Shown here: in pieces, positions 39,815 through 47,254 of the stretch
Layout: every line of letters starts with the position of its first letter
How positions within the stretch are numbered: the stretch's first letter is position 1
Virus record (IMG/VR): IMGVR_UViG_3300006735_000013
Coordinates: 1 to 64,000 of that record
Source of the DNA: a virus
Strand: one strand, 5' to 3'
DNA length: 64,000 nt
The notes under the pieces: model-generated
Seen by the model: only the letters and a program-made list of their open reading frames with translations
Told to the model about the DNA's origin: nothing
Databases searched by the model: none
Position numbers and translations under genes: made by a program

Positions 39815-40870
39815 CTACTTATCTCCGGCAAGGATCTTTACCAAATAGTCTGAGACGGAGTCGCCGTCCACATTTGATTGGTGAAGCTTGATTGTATTGT
39901 TGATTTCCCCACTGCCAAGCACTGACCACAGTTTCATTGCAACTTCTGAAGGTAGAGAGATGAAGTACCTTGCAAGATTGTCTACCTTGTTCTGATCGAG
40001 TTCAGCCTTGAAAACCTCGGACGCTTCAAACTTGTCAATTAGAGCGGTGTGGTCGTTGATACCAAAGTCAGCAACCTTGTGCAAGTTGCCATGGTCGAGA
40101 ATATCCTCAATCGTTACCTGCCTATCGTAATTCTGAACGAAATCGTTGAACGCGACGGCAGCCTCGAAGCCAACAAATGCGGACGTCAAGGAGTAGAGTG
40201 TTGGTGACGCCTCCTTCAAAAGCTCAGCCTTCTGTAGACATTCGTCTAGACGCTCCCACGAACGGCGCGAAGGATAAACCTTGTTAGGCTCAAAGTCGTC
40301 TGAGTGTTCAAGGTGGGCGCGGTTGGTGTTGATAAAGTTCCAAGTAACCTCAGAAACCTCCGAGTCCTTAGCCCACGACAACCAGTCCTCGACGCTGGGC
40401 TCAACGTCAAACACCGTCCAACGGTCAAGCTCGGCTGGGTCCATCTCGCCAACCTGATATTGTGCCCCATGCTCGCCGCCATTGACAGCGGCGAAGACTA
40501 GGGTGTCAGGGTGAAGTGTGTGGCCGTTAAGCTTGCGTGAGTCTGTAAGCTCAAAGATGCCCTGGCGGACCTCAAGAGTGGCACGATCAACCTCGTCAAG
40601 GAACAAAACGACAGGTCGGTCACAAGCAGCCTTGAACCAGTCCGGCGGGTTGAAGCGCGTTGAGTTACTCTCAATACTAGGAAGGCCAACCAAGTCGCCC
40701 TCGGTCATTTGAGATGCGCGCCGCTCCACAACCTCCATGCTCTGCTGGGCGGCGTACTGATAGACAACTGTAGACTTGCCGATGCCATGACGTCCACGTA
40801 GCAAAACTGGTTTGCGTACGTTAGTTACGTGGTGAACGATATTTGAGAATGTTGCGAAATCAACTGCCAT
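39815..40870 (-). CDS. MoxR-type AAA+ ATPase
   Basis: 351 residues. Walker A GRHGIGKST (26-34), Walker B VLFLDEVDRA (about 88-97), sensor phrase FAAVNGG and a C-terminal helical lid. Forms a pair with the VWA gene downstream, as MoxR/VWA chaperone systems do. Has its own strong promoter. Likely remodels a host or phage complex; not a replication clamp loader by motif. Confidence 0.85.
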   Translation of the reverse strand: MAVDFATFSNIVHHVTNVRKPVLLRGRHGIGKSTVVYQYAAQQSMEVVERRASQMTEGDLVGLPSIESNSTRFNPPDWFKAACDRPVVLFLDEVDRATLEVRQGIFELTDSRKLNGHTLHPDTLVFAAVNGGEHGAQYQVGEMDPAELDRWTVFDVEPSVEDWLSWAKDSEVSEVTWNFINTNRAHLEHSDDFEPNKVYPSRRSWERLDECLQKAELLKEASPTLYSLTSAFVGFEAAVAFNDFVQNYDRQVTIEDILDHGNLHKVADFGINDHTALIDKFEASEVFKAELDQNKVDNLARYFISLPSEVAMKLWSVLGSGEINNTIKLHQSNVDGDSVSDYLVKILAGDK

Positions 40871-40925
40871 GATAGATCTCCTTAGTAGTTAGCAGTTATT
40901 GGTTACTCTCTCACTGTATATAAAT

Positions 40926-40954
40926 AGTATAGCACAGCTGGCTATTGGAGTCAA
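40926..40954 (-). promoter_or_regulatory. Promoter of the MoxR/VWA pair
   Basis: TTGACT, 17 bases, TATACT; an ACTATTTA box overlaps the -10 (40921-40928). Confidence 0.8.
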
Positions 40955-40963
40955 GAAGTATTT

Positions 40964-41539
40964 TTATGAAAGTTGCACAATCTTTTTGAATGCCAGTTGC
41001 TCGGTTTTACTAATGCCACATGTAGATAATTTGATTGCCAACTTCAGGTCACAATTGGGGTGCTCGGCTAACTTTGCAAGCGCGTGGCGACGACTATAAG
41101 ACGAATAGTCAGCAGGCGGGTGTTTCTTTGGGTCTAGGTGGTCGTCATACGCCCTGTTCAATAGGGGAGTCGGACTATGGTTGGCTCCTTGGCCATACCA
41201 AGAGTATCCGCCGATAAAGGTCGCCGTCGCCCTGTAATGACTGTTGTTCCAAATTTGGGGGTACCTTTCATATAGTTCAATATATTTTTCAGGTTCATCC
41301 TTGTAGTGTCCCGCTTGAATCATTGTTGCCTTCACAACATAGGCGCGTGGTTGGTCATTCCACAAGTAGTCCCTAACTGTTTCATCCAAACCTGCATTGT
41401 AAGATAAGTGGTCTCTTGCAACCTTGTAGCCGGTTTTGGCAATAGCCATTTGCAGGTCTGCGGGTAGGAAACGATTCTTGGCTAAACCGTTCAATTCTGA
41501 GTTAGTCATCTGTAAGACGTGTCTAGTTAGTTTGTTCAC
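40964..41539 (-). CDS. Hypothetical protein
   Basis: 191 residues from GTG 41539 (TAGTG overlap). Helical repeats rich in Ala, Leu and aromatic residues, His-containing phrases near the middle (GQGANHSPTP, HLDPKKHPP). The end LAKLAEHPNCDLKLAIKLS resembles a variant leucine-rich/HEAT-like helix pair. No named family. Confidence 0.55.
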   Translation of the reverse strand: MNKLTRHVLQMTNSELNGLAKNRFLPADLQMAIAKTGYKVARDHLSYNAGLDETVRDYLWNDQPRAYVVKATMIQAGHYKDEPEKYIELYERYPQIWNNSHYRATATFIGGYSWYGQGANHSPTPLLNRAYDDHLDPKKHPPADYSSYSRRHALAKLAEHPNCDLKLAIKLSTCGISKTEQLAFKKIVQLS

Positions 41540-41625
41540 TATTGTAATCTTTCAATCTCATTCGAAATGTTTTCTGCGACTTCAAAAAGGTCAAACCTCT
41601 CAAAGCCCCAAGTTGGAATGTCCAT
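41539..41625 (-). CDS. Small leader peptide
   Basis: 28 residues from ATG 41625, acidic (FDLFEVAENISNEIERL). First frame behind promoter 41654-41682; its stop overlaps the next GTG start. A longer frame upstream overlaps another gene and is ignored. Confidence 0.4.
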   Translation of the reverse strand: MDIPTWGFERFDLFEVAENISNEIERLQ

Positions 41626-41653
41626 CTTTTCGATTCTCTTGATTTCTATATCT

Positions 41654-41682
41654 ATAATATCAAAGATTTGCTTGAAAGTCAA
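41654..41682 (-). promoter_or_regulatory. Early promoter
   Basis: TTGACT, 17 bases, TATTAT, overlapping the end of the 41660 gene. Confidence 0.8.
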
Positions 41683-41980
41683 GCTTTTCTTGTGGGTTTC
41701 TTTGTTCTTTGGGGCTTGTGGGTAGTTCTCGAAGGGGTCTGATTTCATTTGTTTTCTTGTCTTTCTCCAGGTGCTCCAACCACCTGGCTCTGACCCAGCG
41801 GTCATCGCCATTGACAAAATGTACTCGGCAATGATATTCATCAATGTGCCAAATCCATTCATCAGGGTTTGTCATATGGTTGTTTATTAGTGATTTCTGT
41901 ACTACGAGTCCTGGCACTTGGTCTTCTTGTCTTAAGCGAGGACAGTAAACTAAATCTCCTACATCAAATCTTTGTCTCAT
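41660..41980 (-). CDS. DVGDLV barrel protein
   Basis: 106 residues from ATG 41980. FDVGDLVYCPR, VPGLVVQKS, CRVHFVNGDDRWVRARWL: full barrel pattern with a basic tail. The promoter -10 ends seven bases before the ATG, so this mRNA may have no leader. Confidence 0.6.
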   Translation of the reverse strand: MRQRFDVGDLVYCPRLRQEDQVPGLVVQKSLINNHMTNPDEWIWHIDEYHCRVHFVNGDDRWVRARWLEHLEKDKKTNEIRPLRELPTSPKEQRNPQEKLDFQANL

Positions 41981-41987
41981 ATATACT

Positions 41988-42016
41988 ATGTTAGTATAAA
42001 ACAACTAAAAAGTCAA
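41988..42016 (-). promoter_or_regulatory. Promoter placed for a leaderless mRNA
   Basis: TTGACT, 17 bases, TAACAT; predicted start within a base or two of ATG 41980. Confidence 0.55.
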
Positions 42017-42026
42017 GTCTTTTTTG

Positions 42027-42233
42027 TTAATAAGCATACTTTATTTCTTTTCTTGAGTGGTTAGGGTTCTGGCCAACGATCTGCACTGGCCACTGAACCG
42101 TGTAACCGTAAGCCCTGTTAGGATGACACTCTATTACCAGCCCGACCAGGTTTGGATCTTCCCTGGCAATCGGGATGTTCCATTGTCTTTTTTTTCCGTA
42201 AGCGGAAAGCTTTACCAAATCACCGACTTTCAC
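42027..42233 (-). CDS. MKVGDLV barrel protein (array copy 9)
   Basis: 68 residues: MKVGDLVKLSAYGKK, LVGLVIECH, YGYTVQWP. Last copy; its tail KEIKYAY differs because no barrel gene overlaps its end. Confidence 0.65.
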   Translation of the reverse strand: MKVGDLVKLSAYGKKRQWNIPIAREDPNLVGLVIECHPNRAYGYTVQWPVQIVGQNPNHSRKEIKYAY

Positions 42234-42390
42234 TGACTAGCTCCAGATTTTCTTTTAGAGCTGGTACCGATGTGCCGGTATCAACAAACACTATTTTGAC
42301 CATACCCGGAGGTCCATCAAACAAGACCAGGGCGGGTCTGCGTCTGGCCCGGCAAAAATTCTTAAGAACCACCAAATCACCGACTTTCAC
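42220..42390 (-). CDS. MKVGDLV barrel protein (array copy 8)
   Basis: 56 residues from GTG 42390: MKVGDLVVLKN, RPALVLFDG, VKIVFVDTG, ends LELVSESR via the 14-base overlap. Confidence 0.65.
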   Translation of the reverse strand: MKVGDLVVLKNFCRARRRPALVLFDGPPGMVKIVFVDTGTSVPALKENLELVSESR

Positions 42391-42577
42391 TGACTAGCTC
42401 CAAATCTTCCTCTTCATAACTTTCTAGACCACCGCTCTGTGATACTACGTCAACAAGATAGTAATGCTCGTATGGATAAGCCTCACCACCGGGTTTGCAG
42501 TCTTCAGAGAGCCTAGCTTCTGATACAACAACACCAACCTCATACCCGTCTACAAAGACCAAATCACCGACTTTCAC
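42377..42577 (-). CDS. MKVGDLV barrel protein (array copy 7)
   Basis: 66 residues: MKVGDLVFVDGYEVGVVVSE, HYYLVDVVSQ, LELVSESR. Acidic; 14-base overlaps at both ends. Confidence 0.65.
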   Translation of the reverse strand: MKVGDLVFVDGYEVGVVVSEARLSEDCKPGGEAYPYEHYYLVDVVSQSGGLESYEEEDLELVSESR

Positions 42578-42746
42578 TGATTAGCTCCAATTCTTCGTGG
42601 TCGTCAGGTATTGGGCCCGTAGGAGGGCCTTCGAACCACATAACATATACCACGCTATCTCCACCGATAAGTGAACCTTTCCTTACAGACAGCACGATAC
42701 CCGTATCGCCATCGACTCTCCATCTTACCAAGTCGCCGGCTTTCAT
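42564..42746 (-). CDS. MKAGDLV barrel protein (array copy 6)
   Basis: 60 residues from ATG 42746: MKAGDLVRWRVDGDTGIVLSV, YVMWFEG, LELISESR. Start overlaps copy 5 by ATGA only. Confidence 0.65.
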   Translation of the reverse strand: MKAGDLVRWRVDGDTGIVLSVRKGSLIGGDSVVYVMWFEGPPTGPIPDDHEELELISESR

Positions 42747-42928
42747 GAAATTCTCCTTAGATATTTCTCCTGAACATTTTCACTGATATGTCCAGTCTTT
42801 TGCCATAAGACTCTGTATTCATTTGCATCATACCTATGAATCAAAAAGTCGATGCTGAAACCCAAAATAACACCAATATTTTTCAGACCCTTTCTGCGAG
42901 TTGAGTACACCAAATCACCGACTTTCAC
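42743..42928 (-). CDS. MKVGDLV barrel protein (array copy 5)
   Basis: 61 residues: MKVGDLVYSTRRKG, IGVILGFS, YRVLWQKTG. Ends KYLRRIS without the SESR tail, since copy 6 follows through a 4-base overlap. Confidence 0.65.
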   Translation of the reverse strand: MKVGDLVYSTRRKGLKNIGVILGFSIDFLIHRYDANEYRVLWQKTGHISENVQEKYLRRIS

Positions 42929-43103
42929 TGATTACCACCAGTGCTTTATAGCTCCATAATCTTTTGCCGTGTGCTGTGACGACGTGAACGTCAGGATTCA
43001 AGAACGCACTCTCATCATAACTCGGACACTTGCCAGCATAACCTAGGCCCGTCACGATTCCTGTGTGGCCTTGTCCATTTTTTACTAAATCACCGACTTT
43101 CAC
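42915..43103 (-). CDS. MKVGDLV barrel protein (array copy 4)
   Basis: 62 residues: MKVGDLVKNGQGHTGIVTGLG, VHVVTAHGKRLW, VVISESR. Confidence 0.65.
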   Translation of the reverse strand: MKVGDLVKNGQGHTGIVTGLGYAGKCPSYDESAFLNPDVHVVTAHGKRLWSYKALVVISESR

Positions 43104-43284
43104 TGATTACCTCCGCTTGTGATTCCCATAGTGGACCTGTCAAAGTGGGGAATGTTGGAGAGTGTTTGTCCCACAAGACTTTGAACAGCCTCCTGCGAGA
43201 TGACAGTGGGCGAGGAACTTCTGCCGTGACAATGCCAACTCTTTCCAGTCCCCAACTCTCTTTTACTAAATCACCGACCTTCAC
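43090..43284 (-). CDS. MKVGDLV barrel protein (array copy 3)
   Basis: 64 residues from GTG 43284: MKVGDLVKESWGLERVGIVTAE, FKVLWDKH, AEVISESR. A longer open frame upstream runs through copy 2 in another frame and is ignored. Confidence 0.65.
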   Translation of the reverse strand: MKVGDLVKESWGLERVGIVTAEVPRPLSSRRRLFKVLWDKHSPTFPTLTGPLWESQAEVISESR

Positions 43285-43420
43285 TGAGCAACTCCGTATC
43301 ATCCCTGTGGATACGATATTCTCCGTCAGGAAAGAGAACATAAAATCCGAACGGAACAACCCTGGTGATAATGCCAAGACCATCGGAACTAACCTGTTTT
43401 ACTAAATCACCGACTTTCAC
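43271..43420 (-). CDS. MKVGDLV barrel protein (array copy 2)
   Basis: 49 residues, the shortest copy: MKVGDLVKQVSSDGLGIITRV, FYVLFPDGEYRIH, ELLSEGR. Close to a minimal barrel. Confidence 0.65.
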   Translation of the reverse strand: MKVGDLVKQVSSDGLGIITRVVPFGFYVLFPDGEYRIHRDDTELLSEGR

Positions 43421-43574
43421 TTATCACCTCCAGATACATTTCCGTCAACCATTCTTTACCGTGGCCGCTCCACACAACCTTGAACATCCCCTCGGGTTCG
43501 TCTACCTCGATAACGATTCCATATTGCGCATCTCGAATCCAATCTTTGTCCCTTACCAAGTCACCGACTTTCAT
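43407..43574 (-). CDS. MKVGDLV barrel protein (array copy 1)
   Basis: 55 residues from ATG 43574: MKVGDLVRDKDW, YGIVIEVDEPEGMFKVVWSGHGKEW, LEVISESR. First protein gene after tRNA-Arg, 22 bases from it. Confidence 0.65.
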   Translation of the reverse strand: MKVGDLVRDKDWIRDAQYGIVIEVDEPEGMFKVVWSGHGKEWLTEMYLEVISESR

Positions 43575-43595
43575 TTGATAACTCCAACAAGTTTG

Positions 43596-43669
43596 CACCC
43601 TGGATAGGACTCGAACCTATAACCTACGGCTTAGAAGGCCGTTGCTCTATCCAATTGAGCTACCAGGGC
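43596..43669 (-). tRNA. tRNA-Arg (UCU)
   Basis: GCCCTGG/CCAGGGT acceptor stem, anticodon loop CTTCTAA with UCU, T loop TTCGAGT, discriminator G. Leads the transcript of the barrel array. Confidence 0.95.
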
Positions 43670-43684
43670 ATTGTTCATATTTAT

Positions 43685-43713
43685 ATAATATCACAGTACA
43701 ATCATCATGTCAA
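43685..43713 (-). promoter_or_regulatory. Promoter of tRNA-Arg and barrel array
   Basis: TTGACA, 17 bases, TATTAT, overlapping the stop of the methyltransferase gene. Confidence 0.8.
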
Positions 43714-44592
43714 CAAATTTTTGGCTCTGTGGAGGGACTTTTTTACAAACTCTTCTTTGTATTCACAGCCTTTGAACTTTCGCCCTGTTCTGAGTGCAGA
43801 GATCATGGTGGAAGCTGAGCCTGCAAAGCAGTCTAAAACAGTGTCTCCGGGCTTTGTGTGGGCCAGAATTATTCTATCCATAATTTCTAGCGGTTTCTGC
43901 GTTGGGTGCCAGCCGGCATACTCTTTGCTAGTTGTGTGGTTGTTCTTCATCCACACATCTGTTGGGATCTTCCCTTTTTTAAACTTTATATCCTTTTGCT
44001 TTAGATTTTCTAACTCGGAGATTAGCTCATCTTCATTCTTTTTATCGAACCTGTAAGTTTCCCAACTCCTCCAGTCTTTTTCTTTGGTGATTCCTTCTGA
44101 AAAATACTTTTGTATCAGATTTATTTTGCGAGTGATGGCCATATTGGATTTTACGGCGCGCGGGACTAAAACATTGTCAGCATAAAAATCAAAATTTTTG
44201 CCTTTGGAATACATAACTAGGTCTTCATGTTTTCTTGCAAAGTTACTTTTGGTTCTTCCACCCCAATCGTAGTGCCAGATTATCCAACTTTGATAGTGGG
44301 CGTTTTCGACATTATTTAGAACATCGAGCTTATACCTCAAGAATGTATCGTGCTTGGTTGTGCCCCAGACATAGAAGCAGCCTCCCGGCTTCAACACCCT
44401 GAAGCATTCGTCTGTCCACTCTTTGCACCAATCAATGTATCCTTGCTCAGACTTCCATTGGTTGTCCCAATCATCCTTTATGATGCTACAGTATGGAGGG
44501 TCTACACACACCAAATCAATACTGTTGTCATCTAATTTTTCTAAGTACTCCAGGCAGTCGCTAGTCACAAGTTCTGCATTGTGTAAAGACAT
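43705..44592 (-). CDS. DNA methyltransferase (DPPY type)
   Basis: 295 residues. DPPY (31-34) comes before the AdoMet motif FAGSAST near 259-265, the beta-class order, so N6-adenine or N4-cytosine methylation. GWHPTQKPLEIMDRII is motif X of the class. No restriction partner is adjacent, so it is an orphan enzyme, likely protecting phage DNA or marking it. Own promoter upstream. Confidence 0.88.
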   Translation of the reverse strand: MSLHNAELVTSDCLEYLEKLDDNSIDLVCVDPPYCSIIKDDWDNQWKSEQGYIDWCKEWTDECFRVLKPGGCFYVWGTTKHDTFLRYKLDVLNNVENAHYQSWIIWHYDWGGRTKSNFARKHEDLVMYSKGKNFDFYADNVLVPRAVKSNMAITRKINLIQKYFSEGITKEKDWRSWETYRFDKKNEDELISELENLKQKDIKFKKGKIPTDVWMKNNHTTSKEYAGWHPTQKPLEIMDRIILAHTKPGDTVLDCFAGSASTMISALRTGRKFKGCEYKEEFVKKSLHRAKNLLT

Positions 44593-44618
44593 GCTTTCTC
44601 CTATTTTGTTTATGTTAT

Positions 44619-44647
44619 ATAATATCAGAAAGTGACAGGCTAGTCAA
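44619..44647 (-). promoter_or_regulatory. Methyltransferase promoter
   Basis: TTGACT, 17 bases, TATTAT. Confidence 0.8.
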
Positions 44648-44834
44648 GACTTTTTGTTATTTTTTGCAGCATCCATCTTGGAAAATCTTGGTACTTGCTT
44701 TTCTGTTCCCAGCTGATGTAGACCCTAAACCAGTCTTCATCTATTTGAGAAAACACTATTCCTTTTATTGAGTTTGGAAGGGGGCTTGTTTGCTTTGAGG
44801 CGATTATATGTACGAGGTCTCCTACTTTTACCAT
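44640..44834 (-). CDS. MVKVGDLV barrel protein
   Basis: 64 residues from ATG 44834, overlapping the stop of the gene upstream by seven bases. VKVGDLVHIIAS, IKGIVFSQI, FRVYISWEQ. Confidence 0.6.
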   Translation of the reverse strand: MVKVGDLVHIIASKQTSPLPNSIKGIVFSQIDEDWFRVYISWEQKSKYQDFPRWMLQKITKSLD

Positions 44835-45214
44835 CCGCACAAGTCCTCGAAAATATCAATATCTCCAAGCGTGTTAGATTGATTGCAAGTTTTGGTTTGT
44901 GGTTCTTTCTTTTTTCTTTTTTGCGCTGCCTCGGAATCATGGACTTCAATTATTGATTGCGTCTCAACAACCATATAAAAAGGGTCACCGCCCAAATAGA
45001 CTCTCATCTTGTTGCCATTGTGTAGGGTTATTACAGGATCGCTTTCAGAAATAACTGGAAGTGTGACAAATTCAAACGCTGTCAACGCCTTGGCACGGGC
45101 AGAAGAAGTGCCAAAATATTTACTTTTAGCCAAGAACCTTCCACTAATTGAACATTTGGATATTGATCTTTCGTTGTTTTCTAGAAATGAGATATGTTTA
45201 ATTCTAAATTTCAC
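44828..45214 (-). CDS. Hypothetical protein
   Basis: 128 residues from GTG 45214 (GTGA overlap). Beta-rich middle (VITLHNGNKMRVYLGG, YMVVETQSIIEV), then a basic and Gln/Asn-rich linker (KKKEPQTKTCNQSN). The C-terminus DIFEDLCGW is acidic. No family recognised. Confidence 0.5.
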   Translation of the reverse strand: MKFRIKHISFLENNERSISKCSISGRFLAKSKYFGTSSARAKALTAFEFVTLPVISESDPVITLHNGNKMRVYLGGDPFYMVVETQSIIEVHDSEAAQKRKKKEPQTKTCNQSNTLGDIDIFEDLCGW

Positions 45215-45885
45215 CCTCTTTTCCTCTTCAGGTCTGATTCGTGTGCGTAAACAGGACTTGCCTCACCAGTAAATAGTACCTTGTATATCCTAGAGCCCTT
45301 CGCGGCTCTAGTAACCGGCTTTGCATCAGCTTCAAGTACAAAGCCAATCTTTTGTTCCATTTTATAGCGAGCGGATCGGTTAGGATAACTATCAGGGCCT
45401 GCGTTTGCTATATCAATTTTGTTATTAGACCTGACCTGAACACAATCCGACACCTTAAACTTTAAAGGTTGCTCGTAATTATTTCTAATCTTGAGAGCAT
45501 ATTTGTTCTCGCAAAACTTATCCCAATCTTTTTTTGAGAGAACAAAATTTTCAGGGTCGGATAGTACAGCGTTGACGTGAATAGCATAGTACTGGGTTGT
45601 CTTATAGTATAGAGCCACCTTAGTTGCAATGTTCCTATGGCCATCTGAGAAGTTTTTATCCCAGAGTGACATCTCTTTTAGTTTATCTTCGCTGTATTTG
45701 TCCTCAATTTTTCTTAGCCACTGTTCCTGGCTGTAACTGAGTTGGTCTCTGGTATTCGCCTGCGACACTAGAGAATTCAGAAAGTCACTCTCCCTGTAGG
45801 TAAGGTAGCCCTTTGCGCTATTTATAAGACTTTTGAGTTCTGATTTGCTTATTTTTCTTGGGGTAAAATATTCTTCATTTCTCAT
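45211..45885 (-). CDS. Protein with C-terminal barrel domain
   Basis: 224 residues from ATG 45885 (11-base overlap). N-terminal helical region begins RKISKSELKSLINSAKG, similar to the KISK tags. C-terminal 75 residues have VQVRSNNK, KIGFVLEAD, YKVLFTGE, the barrel pattern joined to another domain. Function unknown. Confidence 0.5.
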   Translation of the reverse strand: MRNEEYFTPRKISKSELKSLINSAKGYLTYRESDFLNSLVSQANTRDQLSYSQEQWLRKIEDKYSEDKLKEMSLWDKNFSDGHRNIATKVALYYKTTQYYAIHVNAVLSDPENFVLSKKDWDKFCENKYALKIRNNYEQPLKFKVSDCVQVRSNNKIDIANAGPDSYPNRSARYKMEQKIGFVLEADAKPVTRAAKGSRIYKVLFTGEASPVYAHESDLKRKRG

Positions 45886-46075
45886 TGTGTGACTCTCTGA
45901 TTTCTTCAAGGGGTTTAAGATTGCTAGAAATAGTGTAATATGCCTTCGATTCTTTTTGAAAGTAGACTTTGTAAATATCTTCCGAACCTTCAAATATACT
46001 TGAATCAAATTCTTCGATTATGACGCCACGAGCGTAGTCATGCCTTACGTCTACTACTAAATCTCCGACCTTCAT
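45875..46075 (-). CDS. MKVGDLV barrel protein
   Basis: 66 residues: MKVGDLVVDVRHDYARGVIIEEF, YKVYFQKES. First gene behind promoter 46103-46131. Confidence 0.6.
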   Translation of the reverse strand: MKVGDLVVDVRHDYARGVIIEEFDSSIFEGSEDIYKVYFQKESKAYYTISSNLKPLEEIRESHNEK

Positions 46076-46102
46076 TTGGCGCTCCTCAATTGTTGTATTA
46101 TA

Positions 46103-46131
46103 ATAATATCAGATAGTTGCAAGAATGTCAA
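46103..46131 (-). promoter_or_regulatory. Early promoter
   Basis: TTGACA, 17 bases, TATTAT; the -35 overlaps the end of the gene upstream. Confidence 0.8.
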
Positions 46132-46307
46132 GATTTTATTTCATGAATATCGTAAATCAATTCCGAACAAGGATACCAGCCGGGTTGTGCTGTTGGGGAC
46201 ACCCATATCATGTAAGCCATGAAATCTCTCTTTTTGAGGCATTGCCCCCAGCACTTGTAGCGTGTTGAATAGTAAACGGTGTTAGATTTTAGTTGCTCTT
46301 TCTTCAT
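46128..46307 (-). CDS. Hypothetical protein
   Basis: 59 residues from ATG 46307 (ATGA overlap). Aromatic-rich (STRYKCWGQCLKKR, AYMIWVSPTAQPGWYP); possibly another small barrel, not clear. Confidence 0.5.
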   Translation of the reverse strand: MKKEQLKSNTVYYSTRYKCWGQCLKKRDFMAYMIWVSPTAQPGWYPCSELIYDIHEIKS

Positions 46308-46555
46308 GTTCCATAGGTCACCGTCATTGTTCGGACATTCGATGACCATTCTTTGTTTTTCTTGGAAACTTTTCCTGGCTTCAGCCTCTTGATTTGTTCA
46401 TCAGTGAACTCGGCCCACTCCTCATTTGCAGAGAAATAAACCAAATGTTTGCCAGTTTCTTCTGAAGTTTTTATATAAATTCCGACTTCATCTTTTACAT
46501 TGAAGTCAAAGAGATCATAATCAATCAGCACACGGACTTCTTCGCCCTTTTTCAT
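46304..46555 (-). CDS. KKGEEV barrel protein
   Basis: 83 residues from ATG 46555 (TGATG overlap; AAGGATC upstream). MKKGEEVRVLI, DEVGIYIKTSEETGKHLVYFSANEEWAEF is the barrel pattern. Confidence 0.55.
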   Translation of the reverse strand: MKKGEEVRVLIDYDLFDFNVKDEVGIYIKTSEETGKHLVYFSANEEWAEFTDEQIKRLKPGKVSKKNKEWSSNVRTMTVTYGT

Positions 46556-46830
46556 CACAGATCCTTACGAATTAACAAATTTTCTCTTAAATTGTCAGAT
46601 ACAGCTTGACAAATAGACAAGACGTCTTCTCTGCTGTCGCAGCACCAGGGCTTGTCTACAAGTAATTCTCTAACTCTAATAAAAACCTCTTCATAATGGC
46701 CAGTCGCATCTGTGACGTTTTTTGTGTCTAAATTGTCAACAATGAAGCCGGAGGCTGAGCGTAACGATCCTTCGGGCCCGTGGGCCTGTTCTGACCAAGC
46801 ATACCCTTTACCTTTTCTAGTATTTTTCAC
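46555..46830 (-). CDS. Hypothetical protein
   Basis: 91 residues from GTG 46830 (GTGA overlap). Basic start then helical acidic body with two adjacent Cys (WCCDS). No family recognised. Confidence 0.5.
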   Translation of the reverse strand: MKNTRKGKGYAWSEQAHGPEGSLRSASGFIVDNLDTKNVTDATGHYEEVFIRVRELLVDKPWCCDSREDVLSICQAVSDNLRENLLIRKDL

Positions 46831-47024
46831 TTTGAGTATTCGCTTTCATTTGCTAATAACAGCAGAGAATCTGCCAGCTCAAATGCGGAATCTGTATCCA
46901 AATCAATCCTATATTCATCTCCAATGAGAAGCGTAACACATCTGTTTTCTTGAAAAATTTCTGCCAAGATTACATCTCCATCCGGTGTATTTATATAAAA
47001 ATTTTTTCTATTATGTAAGCTCAT
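46827..47024 (-). CDS. Hypothetical protein
   Basis: 65 residues, beta-strands then helix (DVILAEIFQENRCVTLLIGDEYRIDL, AFELADSLLLLA). TAATG overlap with the gene upstream. No family recognised. Confidence 0.5.
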   Translation of the reverse strand: MSLHNRKNFYINTPDGDVILAEIFQENRCVTLLIGDEYRIDLDTDSAFELADSLLLLANESEYSK

Positions 47025-47227
47025 TATAACACAACCTTGTCCTCTCCGTCAACGGAAAAGAGTCTCCAATATTTATATTTAACTATGCTTCCTTCTAATA
47101 GACCCTGGTCTATGAGAACATTATAATGGTCTTCGCCCACTCTTCCGACAATCGTACCACTAATACCTAGTGGCCGGCCAAAGGGAAAGTCAAGAATCAA
47201 AACCTTGTCATCTTTCTTGAAGTCCAT
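47024..47227 (-). CDS. Barrel-type small protein (KKDDKV)
   Basis: 67 residues: MDFKKDDKVLILDFP, ISGTIVGRVGEDHYNVLIDQ. GDLV-like with Asp for Gly. An ACTATTTA box lies five bases upstream. Confidence 0.55.
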   Translation of the reverse strand: MDFKKDDKVLILDFPFGRPLGISGTIVGRVGEDHYNVLIDQGLLEGSIVKYKYWRLFSVDGEDKVVL

Positions 47228-47231
47228 ACAT

Positions 47232-47239
47232 TAAATAGT
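47232..47239 (-). promoter_or_regulatory. ACTATTTA box
   Basis: ACTATTTA on the minus strand, five bases before ATG 47227 and after the UvdE gene. Confidence 0.3.
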
Positions 47240-47254
47240 ATGGAACAAGATATA

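Larger units (their letters stand above)
42027..43574 (-). repeat. Tandem array of nine MKVGDLV genes
   Basis: Nine short genes head to tail. Seven of eight junctions carry AGTGAAAGTCGGTGATTTGG or a close variant, in which GTG starts the next gene and TGA, 12 bases on, stops the previous one. The eighth junction has a 4-base ATGA overlap. Confidence 0.85.

Noticed and set aside
41626-41862. Longer frame (start near 41862) over the leader peptide
   Set aside because: It overlaps the well-supported barrel gene at 41660-41980 in another frame.
42027-43574. Regular 20-base repeats spaced 150-200 bases, looking like a CRISPR-type array
   Set aside because: The repeats are the overlapping ends of coding genes, spacing varies, and the repeat translates to MKVGDLV and SESR.
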